A model generated the notes under the pieces. The model worked only from the letters and a program-made list of their open reading frames with translations. It ran no database searches and was not told the origin of the DNA. Shown in pieces: positions 29,840-41,150 of a stretch of 64,000 bases of DNA. The position numbers were made by a program, and so were the translations under genes. Origin of the DNA: Mauremys mutica (Eukaryota; Chordata; Testudines; Geoemydidae); contig NC_059080.1 in assembly GCF_020497125.1 (NCBI RefSeq), forward strand, positions 45,821,563 through 45,885,562. The letters run 5' to 3'. Each line of letters starts with the position of its first letter. Positions within the stretch are counted from its first letter, which is position 1.

Positions 29840-32138
29840 TGTAGTTTCTTTCTCTTACTGAAGAAAATGTATTAGACTTTAGTATATCACATTTTTCTGA
29901 TGTATCCAAACACTTTGTATTCTAAGTTGAACAAAACAAGTATCTGCATTTCAATCCAACACTTCCGCTAGATTTCAAATCAGACCATCCCATGAAAATA
30001 TTAAACACAACAATTCTGACCACGAGACAAACACCACAAGACAGAACATAGAACACAAAACATAATTTTTACTCTGTCAGTAAATGCATGGTACGTTGAA
30101 TGCTGTTCAGCTGGCATTAGTTTTCTTTGATTATCTGAAAGACAAAAACAGAGGTCTACCCCTTCTGGGCAGTCAATTACTTAAAATATACAAATACCCT
30201 TGTTGATTTCAGGCAAAACAGGGGAATTACCCCATATTTTCTCGTATGTGTTTCATAGGCAGCCCAGGTTTCAGTGGCTTCTACCTTATCAGTTAGATAA
30301 TTTGCATTAACACAGATGCTTTCTGGCTTGCTTTTTACTTTTAACATTTGCTTTTAAACACTGAAAGAAAACATCACCACTTACAGTGCCCTTAGAGCCT
30401 AATACAATTTTCATTACATAGCACTGTATACATTCTTCAACTAATTTAACAGAATTGTTCATAGCCAAATGATTGCAATCTAATAATTTCTTTGCCTGAA
30501 TTTATTTACAAACATTTTAAAGACACCAAAAACTTTTCTCTTTAGCATTTTTACAAAGTTCAACTGCTGTTCCCTCCAGCAACTACAGAGTCAACTTTTC
30601 ACTTTCCTTTAAATCACTTGCTTTGTCTTCCAACAGCCACTTACCAATTCAAATCACCATTCCAAATATCCTCCTGAGTATTTGAAATCCTCATGCTTAT
30701 ACTCACTTACTCCTTCCTTCCACTACACCCTCAAAAGTATCCAACCTGTTTTCCAATCTCTTTGTCTGTTGCCTGCCCGCCTGGGCCCGATCCTGTTTTT
30801 CTCGCTGAACCGTCCCTTCCATGGGCACTAGCTTGTTCCACTACCAGTTTAGCTAGGAGGGTGGGCTTCTCACCTAGCCCCCACCCTTTTCTGGTCTTTT
30901 CCCTAGAACATTTTTACTTACAAGACTACCCGAGTCCTCCCTAGTAAGGCTTGCCACCTGGGCAAAAATACATGGCCATTGGGTAAAGGCCATTTACTTA
31001 ACACATAATCCAAACCCCTTTAGGGGGTCTACCCAGAGACCCACCCATCTGTCTGCTGACACTTAAACAGAAAAAAAAATTACACAGAAAGCAGAGAGAA
31101 TTACAGTCTAAGCCAGATTTTTCTACTTCTATTACATTGTCCGTTACAGGGGGCGGGACAGAAGGACCGCAATACAACCTCAGAGCTTCATCGCACACAT
31201 GGCTTCCACCCTGAGGAATTACGAACGAGAAGTTCAGTTCCGCCCGCACACCTAACGCCAAATGAACAGAGCAGAAAAACAACAGTAACCGTTTAAACAG
31301 AACAGAACCAGAACCAGATAGTGCACCAAAACCAGATAGTGTTTCCTTATTCTATTAGGGCTCACCTTTAATCATGCAATCCTTATCATATAACACCAAC
31401 AGTACCAAACAAAGCAAACATAAAATAACAAAAGTAAAACAGATAGATGGTGTAAATTCTGCAGTTGCTCACCAAACTCTGACAAATATCTGTTACCAAT
31501 TTATCCCTCATGTCAGGTGATCAGGCTGACACTGCAGGAGGTTGGGGGAAGAAAACACACCATATAACCAAATTTGAAAGCTTCATTAAAAATAATAAAA
31601 CAACAATGGAGAGTGTTGGGAATGCTCCCACATCACTCGGGAAAAATATGAATGCTCCAAGCCTCACACATGTCCAGACTGGCCACGTCTGTGTATAACG
31701 TTCAGAGAAGGGGAATAAGTGGACGGGAGATTATCCTGTATACAGCCTGTTCAGAATTTCCAACATGCTTCCAGTCTTGGGACGGCTGTTCTTTTACACC
31801 CTGGAATCTCCTGCGATGTCTCTTTCAGAGATTCCAGTCCAGGTCAACTGCCTGTGGCTTTTCCAGTGTCACCAAGCCACACCAGCTACAGGGTCGCAGA
31901 AGCACACTGCTGGATCTCACTGGAAAGTTAAGCTTTGCAAATGTAATTTCAATTCTGTAACTTGTATTGCCTTTGGTTTGTCTCTGTCTCTATTTTCCAC
32001 AGCCAGCTGAGGCTGAAAGCAGTTTTTCTTTGTACTTAGCATAGTCTGTGTTGATTCTTGACCTTGAACGTATAGCAACTTTATTTTTATCTCTAAGCCA
32101 AGCTGAATTTCAAATTAACCCGTTCCTAGACAAATTGC
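29840..32138 (-). other. AT-rich cassette of ERV-B in place of capsid-protease-reverse transcriptase
   Basis: Colinear with ERV-A 13226-15590 (reverse complement) over about 2.3 kb and partly shared with ERV-D. It is mostly non-coding. One 94-codon frame is open at 30998-31282; ERV-A has a stop in the equivalent place. The frame ends with MGGSLGRPPK preceded by a pyrimidine-rich tract, perhaps a relic second matrix start. Confidence 0.7.
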
Positions 32139-32369
32139 TCACACTGTGTCAGAGGCTTTTCTTTGGTGATTAAAAGCTCCTCTGAGATGTATGATCTTAT
32201 CTAGATTGAAGGTACCTTCTAATGGGCATTGTTTAGATGGATTTTCACGAGTGTGAAGATTCCAATTCTCTAAATACCTGCAGGTTTTAGGACCATAATG
32301 TACGTACATGTAATATGCTGGGGTACCCTTAGGGGATGAGGTGGAATGTTTAGACTGTCCCTTACCCAT
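32139..32369 (-). pseudogene. ERV-B gag matrix start, truncated
   Basis: The Met at 32369 starts MGKGQSK with a myristoylation Gly. The CPLEGTFNLDKI block follows as in ERV-A, and the frame ends after 76 codons. No capsid or zinc knuckle follows. Confidence 0.7.
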
Positions 32370-32477
32370 TTTCCACTTACACACACAGAGAGGGTGCCCT
32401 GTCCGCGCTAGCGGCTCATAAACTAAGGATCTCTCCCTACAGGGTACTCACACGGGAGAGACTAACGAGGATGACCA

Positions 32478-32815
32478 CGACTACCTGAAAGGGGGTTCCA
32501 AAGAGGATGGATCTAGACTGTTCTCAGTGGTAGAAGATGACAGAACAAGGAGTAATGGTCTCAAGTTGCAGAGGGGGAGGTTTAGGTTGGATATTAGGAA
32601 AAACTTTTTCACTAGTAGGGTGGTGAAGAACTGGAATGGGTTACCTAGGGAGGTAGTGGAATCTCCTTCCTTAGAAGTTTTTAAGGTCAGGCTTGACAAA
32701 GCCCTGGCTGGGATGATTTAGTTGGGTTTGGTCCTGCTTTGAGCAGGGGGTTGGACTAGATGACCTCCTGAGGTCCCTTCCAACCCTGAGATTCTATGAT
32801 TCTATGATTCTATGA
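32478..32815 (+). mobile_element. CR1 LINE 3' fragment inside ERV-B
   Basis: 5'-truncated CR1 on the plus strand. It holds the last codons of ORF2 ([20 protein letters not shown]...), a stop at about 32719, 3' UTR words 'ttggactagatgacctcctgaggtcccttccaacc' in the usual order, and a tail of ATTCTATG units. It is the same subfamily as 34826-36271. It lies between the gag start and the leader of ERV-B, so it is younger than that provirus. Confidence 0.9.
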
Positions 32816-33591
32816 CTCTCCTACACCTCCCTTCAGCAAAGAGCGTCGGCTAGTCTCTGGGAGACGGCGCCGCTTACTCTGATTGCATCCAGTGAGATGA
32901 TCAGACTGTCAGTAGCCCACATGGAAAGGAAAGGGGAGGGAAGATGGGTTCACACCCAGGCAGCTTCCTCGCCGGACTATGCCAGGCCGAGCCAGCCCAC
33001 CATGGGTCGGATCTCCTAAAGATCCACTAGTTACCAGGCTTGCGTTAGAGTAGTCCTGATCACGAGCTTTCGCTTCACAGGGTACTCTGGGCCTCTTCCG
33101 GTAACAGTCACTCACACTGGTGTACACACACACACCAAGGCCTCTTTTTTTTTCTTCTTCTTTACCTCTGTTTGTTTTTTTTTTAAACCACGATGCATCT
33201 TTACCTGGTCTGGACCAATACCATGAGGCGGTATGACAACCCCTCTTGAGGCGGTAAAAACCCCTCAGCACCGGTGCATTCTAATGCATTTACCTATGCA
33301 TTACCTTATGCATTTACCTATGCATTACCTTGTTGGCCAACTCAGCAGTTCCCAATACTGCTATAAACTAACCTTGTTGGGGCCTTTCCCCAATACCACT
33401 CTGCATCTGATCTTGCTGCACAGTCAATAAGTTCAGATGGCGTGAGCCCAACAGAGACAGACGTCCTCACGGACAGTCCTCCTCCGATACCCCAATAGAG
33501 ATTTCAAAAGGTCTCATACCTCTCATGTGGCACCATGGGGTTCGAAGGGGAATGCTCCGTAGTAGCCATCTGTGGGTCCGTGGGCGTTGCC
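32816..33591 (-). other. ERV-B leader
   Basis: Homologous to the ERV-A leader, with GCATTACCTT/ATGCATTTACC repeats at about 33285-33330 and a T/C-rich tract (33145-33185). No coding sequence. Confidence 0.6.
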
Positions 33592-33609
33592 ATCCCGGAC
33601 GAGCCCCCA
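33592..33609 (-). promoter_or_regulatory. ERV-B primer-binding site, tRNA-Pro
   Basis: The minus strand reads TGGGGGCTCGTCCGGGAT three bases downstream of the 5' LTR, complementary to tRNA-Pro. Confidence 0.9.
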
Positions 33610-33612
33610 AAT

Positions 33613-34064
33613 TGTCGGAGAAAAACTCAGTTCTCGCTTTTTCATTTGGGTGCAGCAAAATCAAATACTTTATTATTTCTCCAGTAATTACAATGGAGGG
33701 AGAGAGTGCCATAGGACACAGGGTCGCCCCAGTCCCGGACAGGTCTCTCAACTGGTAAACAATTACAGCAAGCCTTTATACTTTTGTTACAGACAATAAC
33801 TAGCAATAATACAGACAATAAAGAGCAACAACTACATTTTGTTTATACATAAGCCATTCTGCTATCTTGTTTTCTCACTCCTAGAAGACACCAGGCTGCA
33901 TATTTGGTTATCAGTTACAAGGTCGTAATAACCTCTGCCTCACACTATCCTTGCTTCCAGAAGTCTCACGTCATTAGGGTTACAGCTGGACTAACTCTTG
34001 CTAACTGACTGACATGCATTAAGATCCCCTTCAAATCCTTATTAATTCTTTCCCTGCTTCCACA
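33613..34064 (-). repeat. ERV-B 5' LTR
   Basis: 452 bases, partner of 26132-26583, followed by AGGG at 34065-34068. Confidence 0.9.
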
Positions 34065-34825
34065 AGGGTTAAGGTCTCTTTTACCTGTAAAGGGTTAACA
34101 AGCAGTACCTGATGAACACCTGACCAGAGGACCAATCAGGGACAAGGTAATTTCAAATCTCTGTGGAGGGAAAAAAAATTTCTGTTTTTTTTGTTTGTGT
34201 TGAGTCTCTCTTTGAAGCTAAGGGAGTCCAGACACCTTTTCAAGTCCTCCAAGATTTCTGCAGTATTGTTCATCTATTCAGGCTAGTAAGTGTTAAAAAG
34301 GCGAACTAGTATTATAAGTTTATTTCTACATTTGCAATTGTGTGTTTTGCTCAAGGAATATCTTTATTTCTGTTGCTGTTACTTTGCTTTTACTGAGAAA
34401 GAAAGGGGAAGGGAGAAATCTCTCCAGGTTTATAAGTTAGACCCTGTGTATTGTTCCATCCTGGTATTACAGAGATAGTGTACTTTCTTTTGTTCTTTTA
34501 ATAAACTCTTTTCTTTTTAGGACTTGATTGATTCTTCTCTTGGTTGCATTTCAAGGGAAGGGGAGGGGAAGGGGAGTCCCTCTTTGTGTTGAGTCAAGGA
34601 TTTGACTCGGTGTGTAATCTCTCCGGAGCAGGCTGGAGAGGGGGAAGGAGGGGAGGGGAACTGGCTGTTTCTCTCTCTCTGGTGAGATTCAAGGGGTTTA
34701 AATCTGGGTTCCCCAGGGGAAGTTTGGGGGACAGGCAGTGTGTTACCCACTTTAAACTTAACTGGTGGCAGCAGAACCGGATCTAGACTAGGATTAGTTT
34801 AGAGGAGCCCATGCAGGTCCCCATC

Positions 34826-36271
34826 ATAGAATCATAGAATCTCAGGGTTGGAAGGGACCTCAGGAGGTCATCTAGTCCAACCCCCTGCTCAAAGCAGGAC
34901 CAAACCCAACTAAATCATCCCAGCCAGGGCTTTGTCAAGCCTGACCTTAAAAACCTCTAAGGAAGGAGATTCCACTACCTCCCTAGGTAACCCATTCCAG
35001 TTCTTCACCACCCTACTAGTGAAAAAGTTTTTCCTAATATCCAGCCTAAACCTCCCCCTCTGCAATTTGAGACCATTACTCCTTGTTCTGTCATCTTCTA
35101 CCACTGAGAACAGTCTAGATCCATCCTCTTTGGAACCCCCTTTCAGGTAGTTGAAAGCAGCTATCAAATCCCCCCTCATTCTTCTCTTCTGCAGACTAAA
35201 CAATCCCAGTTCCCTCAGCCTCTCCTCATAAGTCATGTGCTCCAGCCCCCAATCATTTTTGTTGCCCTCCGCTGGACTCTCTCCAATTTATCCACATCCT
35301 TCTTGTAGTGTGGGGCCCAAAACTGGACACAGTACTCGAAATGAGGCCTCACCAGTGCTGAGTAGAGGGGAATGATCACATCCCTCGATCTGCTGGAAAT
35401 GCCCCTACTTATACAACCCAAAATGCCATTAGCCTTCTTGGCAACAAGGGCACACTGTTGACTCATATTCAGCTTTTCGTCCACCGTAACCCCTAGGTCC
35501 TTTTCTGCACAACTGCTGCCCAGCCATTCGGTCCCTAGTCTGTAGCAGTGCATGGGATTCTTCCGTCCTAAGTGCAGGACTCTGCACTTGTCCTTGTTGA
35601 ACCTCATCATATTTCTTTTGGCCCAATCCTCTAATTTGTCTAGGTCCCTCTGTATCCTAGCCCTACCCTCCAGCATATCAACCACTCCTCCCAGTTTAGT
35701 GTCATCTGCAAACTTGCTAAGGGTGCAGTCCACACCATCCTCCAGATCGTTAATGAAGATATTGAATAAAACCGGCCCCAGCACCGACCCTTGGGGCACT
35801 CCACTTGATACCGGCTGCCAACTAGACATGGAACCATTGATCACTACCCGTTGAGCCCGACCATCTAGCCAGTTTTCTATCCACCTTACCGTCCATTCAT
35901 CCAGCCCAGAGTTCTTTAACTTGCTGGCAAGAATACTGTGGGAGACTGTATCAAAAGCTTTGCTAAAGTCCAGAAATAGTACATCCACTGCTTTCCCCTC
36001 ATCCACAGAGCCGGTTATCTCGTCATAGAAGGCAATTAGGTTAGTCAGGCATGACTTGCCCTTGGTGAATCCATGCTGACTGTTCCTGATCACTTTCCCC
36101 TCCTTTAAGTGGTTCAGGATTGATTCCTTGAGGACCTGTTCCATGATTTTTCCAGGGACTGAGGTGAGACTGACTGGCCTGTAGTTCCCTGGATCTTCCT
36201 TCTTCCCTTTTTTAAAGATGGGCACTACATTAGCTTTTTTCCAGTCATCCGGGACCTCCCCGGATGACTGG
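34826..36271 (-). mobile_element. CR1 LINE, 5'-truncated, in the solo LTR
   Basis: Minus-strand CR1 with the 3' end at 34826 (repeated TAGAATCATAGAATC tail on +). The 3' UTR, the last part of ORF2 and an abrupt 5' end follow. The 5' end carries a 13-base inverted copy of its own sequence (36259-36271 against 36241-36253, 5-base loop). The LTR resumes at 36272. Confidence 0.9.
34910..36225 (-). pseudogene. CR1 ORF2 reverse transcriptase, C-terminal half
   Basis: The main frame 35233-36225 encodes the reverse transcriptase palm and thumb of a CR1-clade LINE. Visible are an [20 protein letters not shown] start (conserved block of non-LTR enzymes), [11 protein letters not shown] with the first catalytic Asp, [12 protein letters not shown], and FADDTKL with the catalytic Asp pair. 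A one-base deletion at about 35245 shifts the reading to a second frame (34910-35236) carrying the conserved C-terminal tail. The upstream endonuclease domain and ORF1 were lost by 5' truncation. In active CR1 this enzyme copies RNA into DNA at a nicked chromosomal target. Confidence 0.9.
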
Positions 36272-36314
36272 AACCCAACAGCTCCAAGTGGGGGAGAAGA
36301 CCTATAACAACCAT

Positions 36315-37440
36315 CCTCTTCCCCAAACAGAGCTCAGGCCAGCAGACAATGCAGAGATTCCTGCTTTCAGAGCTCTCTTGTCAGAACCAGACCCCAGCTC
36401 CGCAGTGTCAGAAACTCAGCCTGGCAGAGATGTGTTCCAGGAAAATTTGTCATTCTCATTTAATTTCTCCTTGGTCAGTAACTGGGATGTGACCAGCCCT
36501 TGCCCTTGTTGCCCAGTTGCAGATGCAAACATCTGGCCCTCAGCAGCAGGTAGATGAAATCTCTGTATCCCCTGTCATGGAACCCCCAGCAGCAGCAAGC
36601 TGTCAGACTTGGTTTATTGGTTTTCATTCTGGGTATGCAAATGCATTATCTGATCACCTCTGCAGCCCCCTAGCAGAAGGGCAACAGCCCTTGTTATCAG
36701 TAACCCAAAAATCTTTTATCCTTTAGTCCAGTGTTCTTCAGCTGGAGGGTCCTGCCCCTGAGGGGGTCACAAAAGACAAGGTGGGGGACGAGAGAGGGGG
36801 TCTTAAGACACTGAAAATATTACTACAATTCTAAAACCAAGTGTGTAGCTCTGGTGTTACATACACACATGTAACAGTCTATGACACAAATGGCATGCAT
36901 GCATGTCTAATACACCATAGGGTCTGCAGGTGGGAGGCATGTGTTGGCATTAGATGCATTAAGAGGAGACAGAAGCCCTCTGTCTATCCCCAAGCAGCAG
37001 CAGTTTTGCCTCATGCTGCCCTGCCAAAGGCCCTCACTGCCAAGCCTCAGGCTCCATTGCTAAGAGGGAACAAGTCACTCCTTGTCTCCTGGCTGAGCCT
37101 GCCCCCAGAGAAGGCTGTAGCTGACACCAACGGGTGCTCCACCAAGCCAGGATGGCTGTGCTACATCTATGTCTCCTCAGATTCTACGGAGCTAAGGGAG
37201 GCAAATTAGTGTAGGATATTTGCTCTAAATACAGGTGATTCGCTATAGACAAGTGACCCTTCACACACGAAACGTAACCAGGACACGAAATACATTGGCA
37301 CCCCCAGTTCCAGCCCTCCCTTCGTCAAAGGACAGGGCTGCTCTCCCAGCTCAGAGTGATATGGCAGTCCGCATTTGACACAAGTGTGTGTTTCCAACAG
37401 TAACATCCATGTCTGATGTGAACATGTCCAGGCCAACAAC
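36315..37440. other. Unassigned spacer with a hAT-like fragment
   Basis: A fragment at about 36727-36840 ('agtgttcttcagctggaggg', 'tgagggggtcac') resembles the hAT MITE at 43208-43429. The rest shows no gene or repeat that I can name. Confidence 0.4.
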
Positions 37441-37880
37441 TGATTTTTTGGTTTGATGGGTGAACCAAAAATCAGGGAGAAAAAATCATTTGGGGTCGAC
37501 TCAAAATGAAATTTTTTTGAATTTTTCTCAAATCGAAAAAGTTTAAAAAAAATTGGTTTGTGTAGAACAAAATATACTGTTCAATGCAAAATGAAACATT
37601 TTGTTTTGGTTTTGAGAGTTTTTAACCTTTTAAAAACAAAATTGAAATAAGATTTGAAGCAAAAAGTAATTTTGAGTTGAAACTTTGAAAAGTTTAGATG
37701 TTTTCAGAATTTTTTTTTCTGATCAGAACAATTCAGCAAATTGGACCCAAATTCACCTGATGTTTTCAAACAATCTGAATCTGCATTTTTCACTGAAAAA
37801 CGGCTCTCCACATGCCCATGTGATTGGCCGCAGCCACAGTTTAATTAAATGTTTAGTGTTTGTTTATAGCTGAAAAAGCA
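37441..37880. repeat. A/T-homopolymer-rich degenerate repeat
   Basis: Dense AAAATTTT-type words on both strands, similar in style to 24760-25150. Probably an old degraded repeat; family unknown. Confidence 0.35.
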
Positions 37881-37970
37881 TGTCAAAGTTAGATTCAGGA
37901 CTCACAATTTGTTAGACCACTCTGTTTATTAGCACAGTGCTCTGCTACACCCAGATAATGTGTGCACCCT
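37881..37970 (-). repeat. ERV-C 3' LTR remnant
   Basis: TGTCAAAGTTAGATTCAGG and the following about 70 bases match the inner end of the 5' LTR at 45697. Similarity stops near 37970 and integrase-coding sequence begins at about 37980. Confidence 0.8.
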
Positions 37971-37979
37971 GTAGAGTCA

Positions 37980-39450
37980 CAAATTTTAGCAAGCTTATTC
38001 TTAAGTACACCATTTCGTCTTTCGAATGGAAAGCCTGTCGTATGAAAGGAGACTTGAGGAGCTCGGTTTGTTTTCCTTAACCAAAAGAAGGTTGAGAGGA
38101 GATACGATTGCTCTCTTTAAATATATCAGAGGGATAAATACCAGGGAGGGAGAGGAATTATTTCAGCTCAGTACTAATGTGGACACGAGAACAAATGGAT
38201 ATAAATTGGCAGTCGGGAAGTTTAGGCTTGAAATTAGATGAAGGTTTCTAACCATCAGGGGAGTGAAATTCTGGAACAGCCTACTGAGGGAAACAGTGGG
38301 GGCGAAGGACCTCTCTGGCTTTAAGATTAAGCTTGATAAGTTTATGGAGGGAATGGTTTGATAGGATAACGTGATTTAGTCAATAGGTCAATAACGTGCG
38401 ACCACTGGTAATTAGTACCGAGGATCAATGCTGGGATATTGAAAGTCTTTTTACTGAGTGTCTGGCTGGAGAGTCTTGCCCGCATGCTCGGGGTTCAGCT
38501 GATCGCCATATTTGGGGTCGGGAAGGAATTTTCCTCCAGGGTAGATTGGCAGTGGCCCTGGAGGTTTTTCGCCTTCCTCCGCAGCATGGGGCAGGGGTCG
38601 CTTGCTGGAGGATTTTCTGCTACTTGAAGTCTTTAAATCAGGATTTGGGGACTTCAACAGCTGAGTCAAGGGAGAGAATTATTTCAGGAGTGGGTGGGTC
38701 AGCTTTTGTGGCCTGCATCTTGCGGGAGGTCAGACTAGATGATCATAATGGTCCCTTCTGATCTTACGTTCTATGATTCTATGATTCTTTCAACTGTACC
38801 TGTGCTCTGTGGGTGGTAGGGACAGTGCAACAGGTGTGTGATATGTAATACACGATCCAGGTGTTGAACAAGTTGTCCGGTAAAATGTGTACCCCGATCA
38901 CTGGACAGAGTGGCAGGGAATCCCTTGGCAGGCATAATATGATTTAACAAACATTTGGCAACAGACATTGAGTCAGCCTTGCGACAAGGAAAGGCTTCGA
39001 TCCAACCAGAAAATAAACATACCATAACCAAGATAAATTCATATTGTTGACACTTAGGCATTTGTAGAAAATCAAGTTGTCAATGCAAGAATGGTGCTTG
39101 GGGCAGGCCCCGGAACCCCTGAGCCACTTTTACAGGTTTACCAATATTGTGGCTTTGGCAAGTGGTACAGGCGGCCAGTGGCGGGATGCAAAAGAGCTGA
39201 AATGGGGGGCCCACCATCCTGCCTTAGTTACAGCAGAGGCCATCCCCTCCTTTCCGACATGCAAAACACCGTGTAGCAGGGTGGCCAGCGATGGGTAGAG
39301 TGAAAAGGAGGCCACAAAGGAGCCAGTAGGCGAACGCCAAAGGGAATCAGGATGTAGAAAGCAACCCTGGGCAACCCAGGAGTCTTTTTCAGCTTCTGGG
39401 GCAGAGTCCTGGAGCAGGGTGAGGTTAGTGATGGACGGTGGTGGTATAGA
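37980..39450 (-). pseudogene. ERV-C integrase, interrupted by CR1
   Basis: Parts: zinc-finger region with HGVLHVGKEG (about 39290), the CQSHNIGK segment (about 39160), the catalytic core 38771-39061 with SSDRGTHFTG and the Glu in STGTVER, and the continuation NGVLKNKLAK beyond the CR1 (about 38017-37985). An in-frame stop replaces a Trp just before the first catalytic Asp (about 39083). The C-terminal domain is deleted. Integrase inserts viral DNA; this copy cannot function. Confidence 0.8.
38024..38785 (+). mobile_element. CR1 LINE 3' end in ERV-C integrase
   Basis: Plus-strand, 5'-truncated CR1. It has the ORF2 tail ([20 protein letters not shown]..., 38026-38241, then further codons to about 38358), a 3' UTR and the 'tctatgattctatgat' tail. 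TCTTTC flanks it at 38018-38023 and 38786-38791, a short target duplication. The subfamily differs from 34826-36271 and resembles 58222-59480. Confidence 0.85.
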
Positions 39451-40920
39451 AACAGAAAGGGAACCTAGAAATGCATCTGAGGAAGGTTCTATGGCAGCAG
39501 CATGTTTAGCAGAGGCATCAGCAAATGCCGTAGCAACATCAGTATCCACCGTCGAGTGGCCATTTTTGATAGGGGGTACCGATGGAGGTAAGGAAACCCC
39601 GAGCTTGCCAGAGGGTGCCAAAATCTTGTACAACCCCAAAAGCATAGCGGGAGTCAGTGTAAATGGTGGCGGAGCGTCCCTCTGCCAAAAAGCAGGCACG
39701 GGTGAGGGCAACTAATTTGGCGACTTGCGCTGAGGTTACAGAAGGTAAAGGCGCAGCTTCTAGAGTTTCAGAGAATGGCAGAAGCCAAACCATGTTTGAG
39801 GGAAACAAAGGCAGATTCGGCCTCAGGGGGCCATGGCATGGGGTCAGGCACAGAGAATCGAGTGAGTTCCTGGAGAGGTTTTGCAAGGCAGGCATATTGG
39901 GGAATCCATTGCCTGCAAAATCCAGCCATGCCCAAAAACTTTCAGACCTGGCCTGGGGAGCGGGGTCGGGGAAAGCCAAGGATAGCTTGGATGCGGACGG
40001 GAGAAAGTGTATGGGAACCCTGGGAGAGGAGAAAGCCAAAGTATGTGACAGCGGCTTGACAGAGCTGTAGCTTAGAGCAAGAAGCCTTGTGACCCTTCTT
40101 TGCTAGGGCAGTAAGGAGCACTGAAAAATCAGTTTTTGAGGCAGACAACGAAGGGGAACAGTAGATCATCTACATATTGGACTAGTGTGGACCTGGACGG
40201 AAAAACAAGGTCAGCAAGGTCTCGGGCTAATGCTTGGGAAAAGTAAGATGGGCTTTCAGTATACCCCTGAGGGACCGTGGTCCATGTGTACTGCTGCCCC
40301 TTGTAAGAAAAGGCAAAAAGATACTGGGAGTCAGGGTGAACCGGGACAAAAAAGAAAGCAGAGCACAAATCAACAACAGTAAAATGAGTTGCACCTGGTG
40401 GGATAGAAGCCAGAATCGTTGCTGGGTTAGGGACAACAGGAAAGGCGGGTATAACAATGCGGTTAATGGCTCGAAGATCCTGAACAAACCGCCATGATTT
40501 ACCATCAGCTTTTCAAACTGGGAGGATAGGGGTGTTACAGGGGCTGGAGCAGGGGACAATAATGCCTTGTTCTCGCAGGGCAGTCATGACCGGAGCAATG
40601 CCAGCCTCTGCTTCAGGGTTTAAAGGGTATTGAGACAGGTGAGGCAGGGGTATGGAGGAGTCAACAGTAATGCAGACGAGGTCAATATTTAAGCGGCCCA
40701 CTTCAGATGGGTGGGTTGACCACAGAGAGGATGGGATCTGCGAAATTAGATGTTCAAGGGATGGGATCAATGGGTAACAGGGGACTGGAGTGGAAAGGGG
40801 AGTTTCAGACAGCAGGGAGGCCACAGAATCACTCAGAGAGGACTGGGGAATTTGTAAGTAGACACCATCCGGGGAACAATAGATGGTACAGCCAAGTTTA
40901 CATAACAGATCCCGACCCAA
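39451..40920 (-). pseudogene. ERV-C reverse transcriptase and RNase H, decayed
   Basis: Read on the minus strand in several frames. The N-terminal part is 40513-40920. The fingers/palm lie at 40129-40368, with VPQGYTESPSYFSQAL and the catalytic motif YVDD (about 40165). A thumb/connection region follows (39942-40170), then RNase H (39539-40039) with an IYTDSRYAFGVV segment holding a catalytic Asp. At least three frameshifts are needed to read it through. In intact gammaretroviruses this is the polymerase that copies genomic RNA. Downstream it continues into integrase. Confidence 0.8.
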
Positions 40921-40925
40921 AAGGT

Positions 40926-41150
40926 TTACTGGAGTGGAATCAGAGAGAAGGAATGCATGATCCGCGGAAAGGGGACCAACCTGGACCAGTAGAGGTTTTG
41001 AAGGGGATAAGGGGTTGGGATTCCCGTAATACTTACAGCGGACATGGTTTTTCCAGAGTGGGGAACCGCGGCCAGATCAGTACTACGAACTGCAGAGAGT
41101 GAAGCTCCCGTATCAACAAGGAAAGGGAAACAAAGATCATTAATAGTCAA
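40926..41150 (-). pseudogene. ERV-C protease
   Basis: A retropepsin-like aspartic protease fragment with the active-site motif LVDTGASLSAV (about 41115). In live viruses it dimerises to cut Gag-Pol. The flap and C-terminal parts are unclear, and the frame ends at 40926 just before the reverse transcriptase. Confidence 0.75.

Larger units (their letters stand above)
26132..34064 (-). mobile_element. ERV-B: young, defective class I provirus with an open integrase frame
   Basis: 7.9-kb minus-strand provirus with 452-base LTRs (26132-26583, 33613-34064) and the 4-bp duplication AGGG (26128-26131, 34065-34068). It has a tRNA-Pro primer site and polypurine tract. Same family as ERV-A (LTRs alignable) but a distinct subfamily. 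On the minus strand: leader, matrix start, CR1 insertion in the leader, AT-rich cassette, RNase H tail, integrase, env. Capsid, protease and reverse transcriptase are missing. I saw about four LTR-LTR differences, under 1 percent, so the insertion is recent. Confidence 0.9.
26109..36309 (+). repeat. Solo LTR of family 'TGTCATAA', split by ERV-B and CR1
   Basis: The LTR is 26109-26131, 34069-34825 and 36272-36309, about 0.82 kb in all. It starts TGTCATAAACAG and ends TATAACA. The 5-bp duplication ACCAT is intact at 26104-26108 and 36310-36314. A relative, in the opposite orientation, is the solo LTR at 53007-53790. Visible inside are AATAAA (about 34499) and 'actggtggcagcag' (about 34760). Confidence 0.85.
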
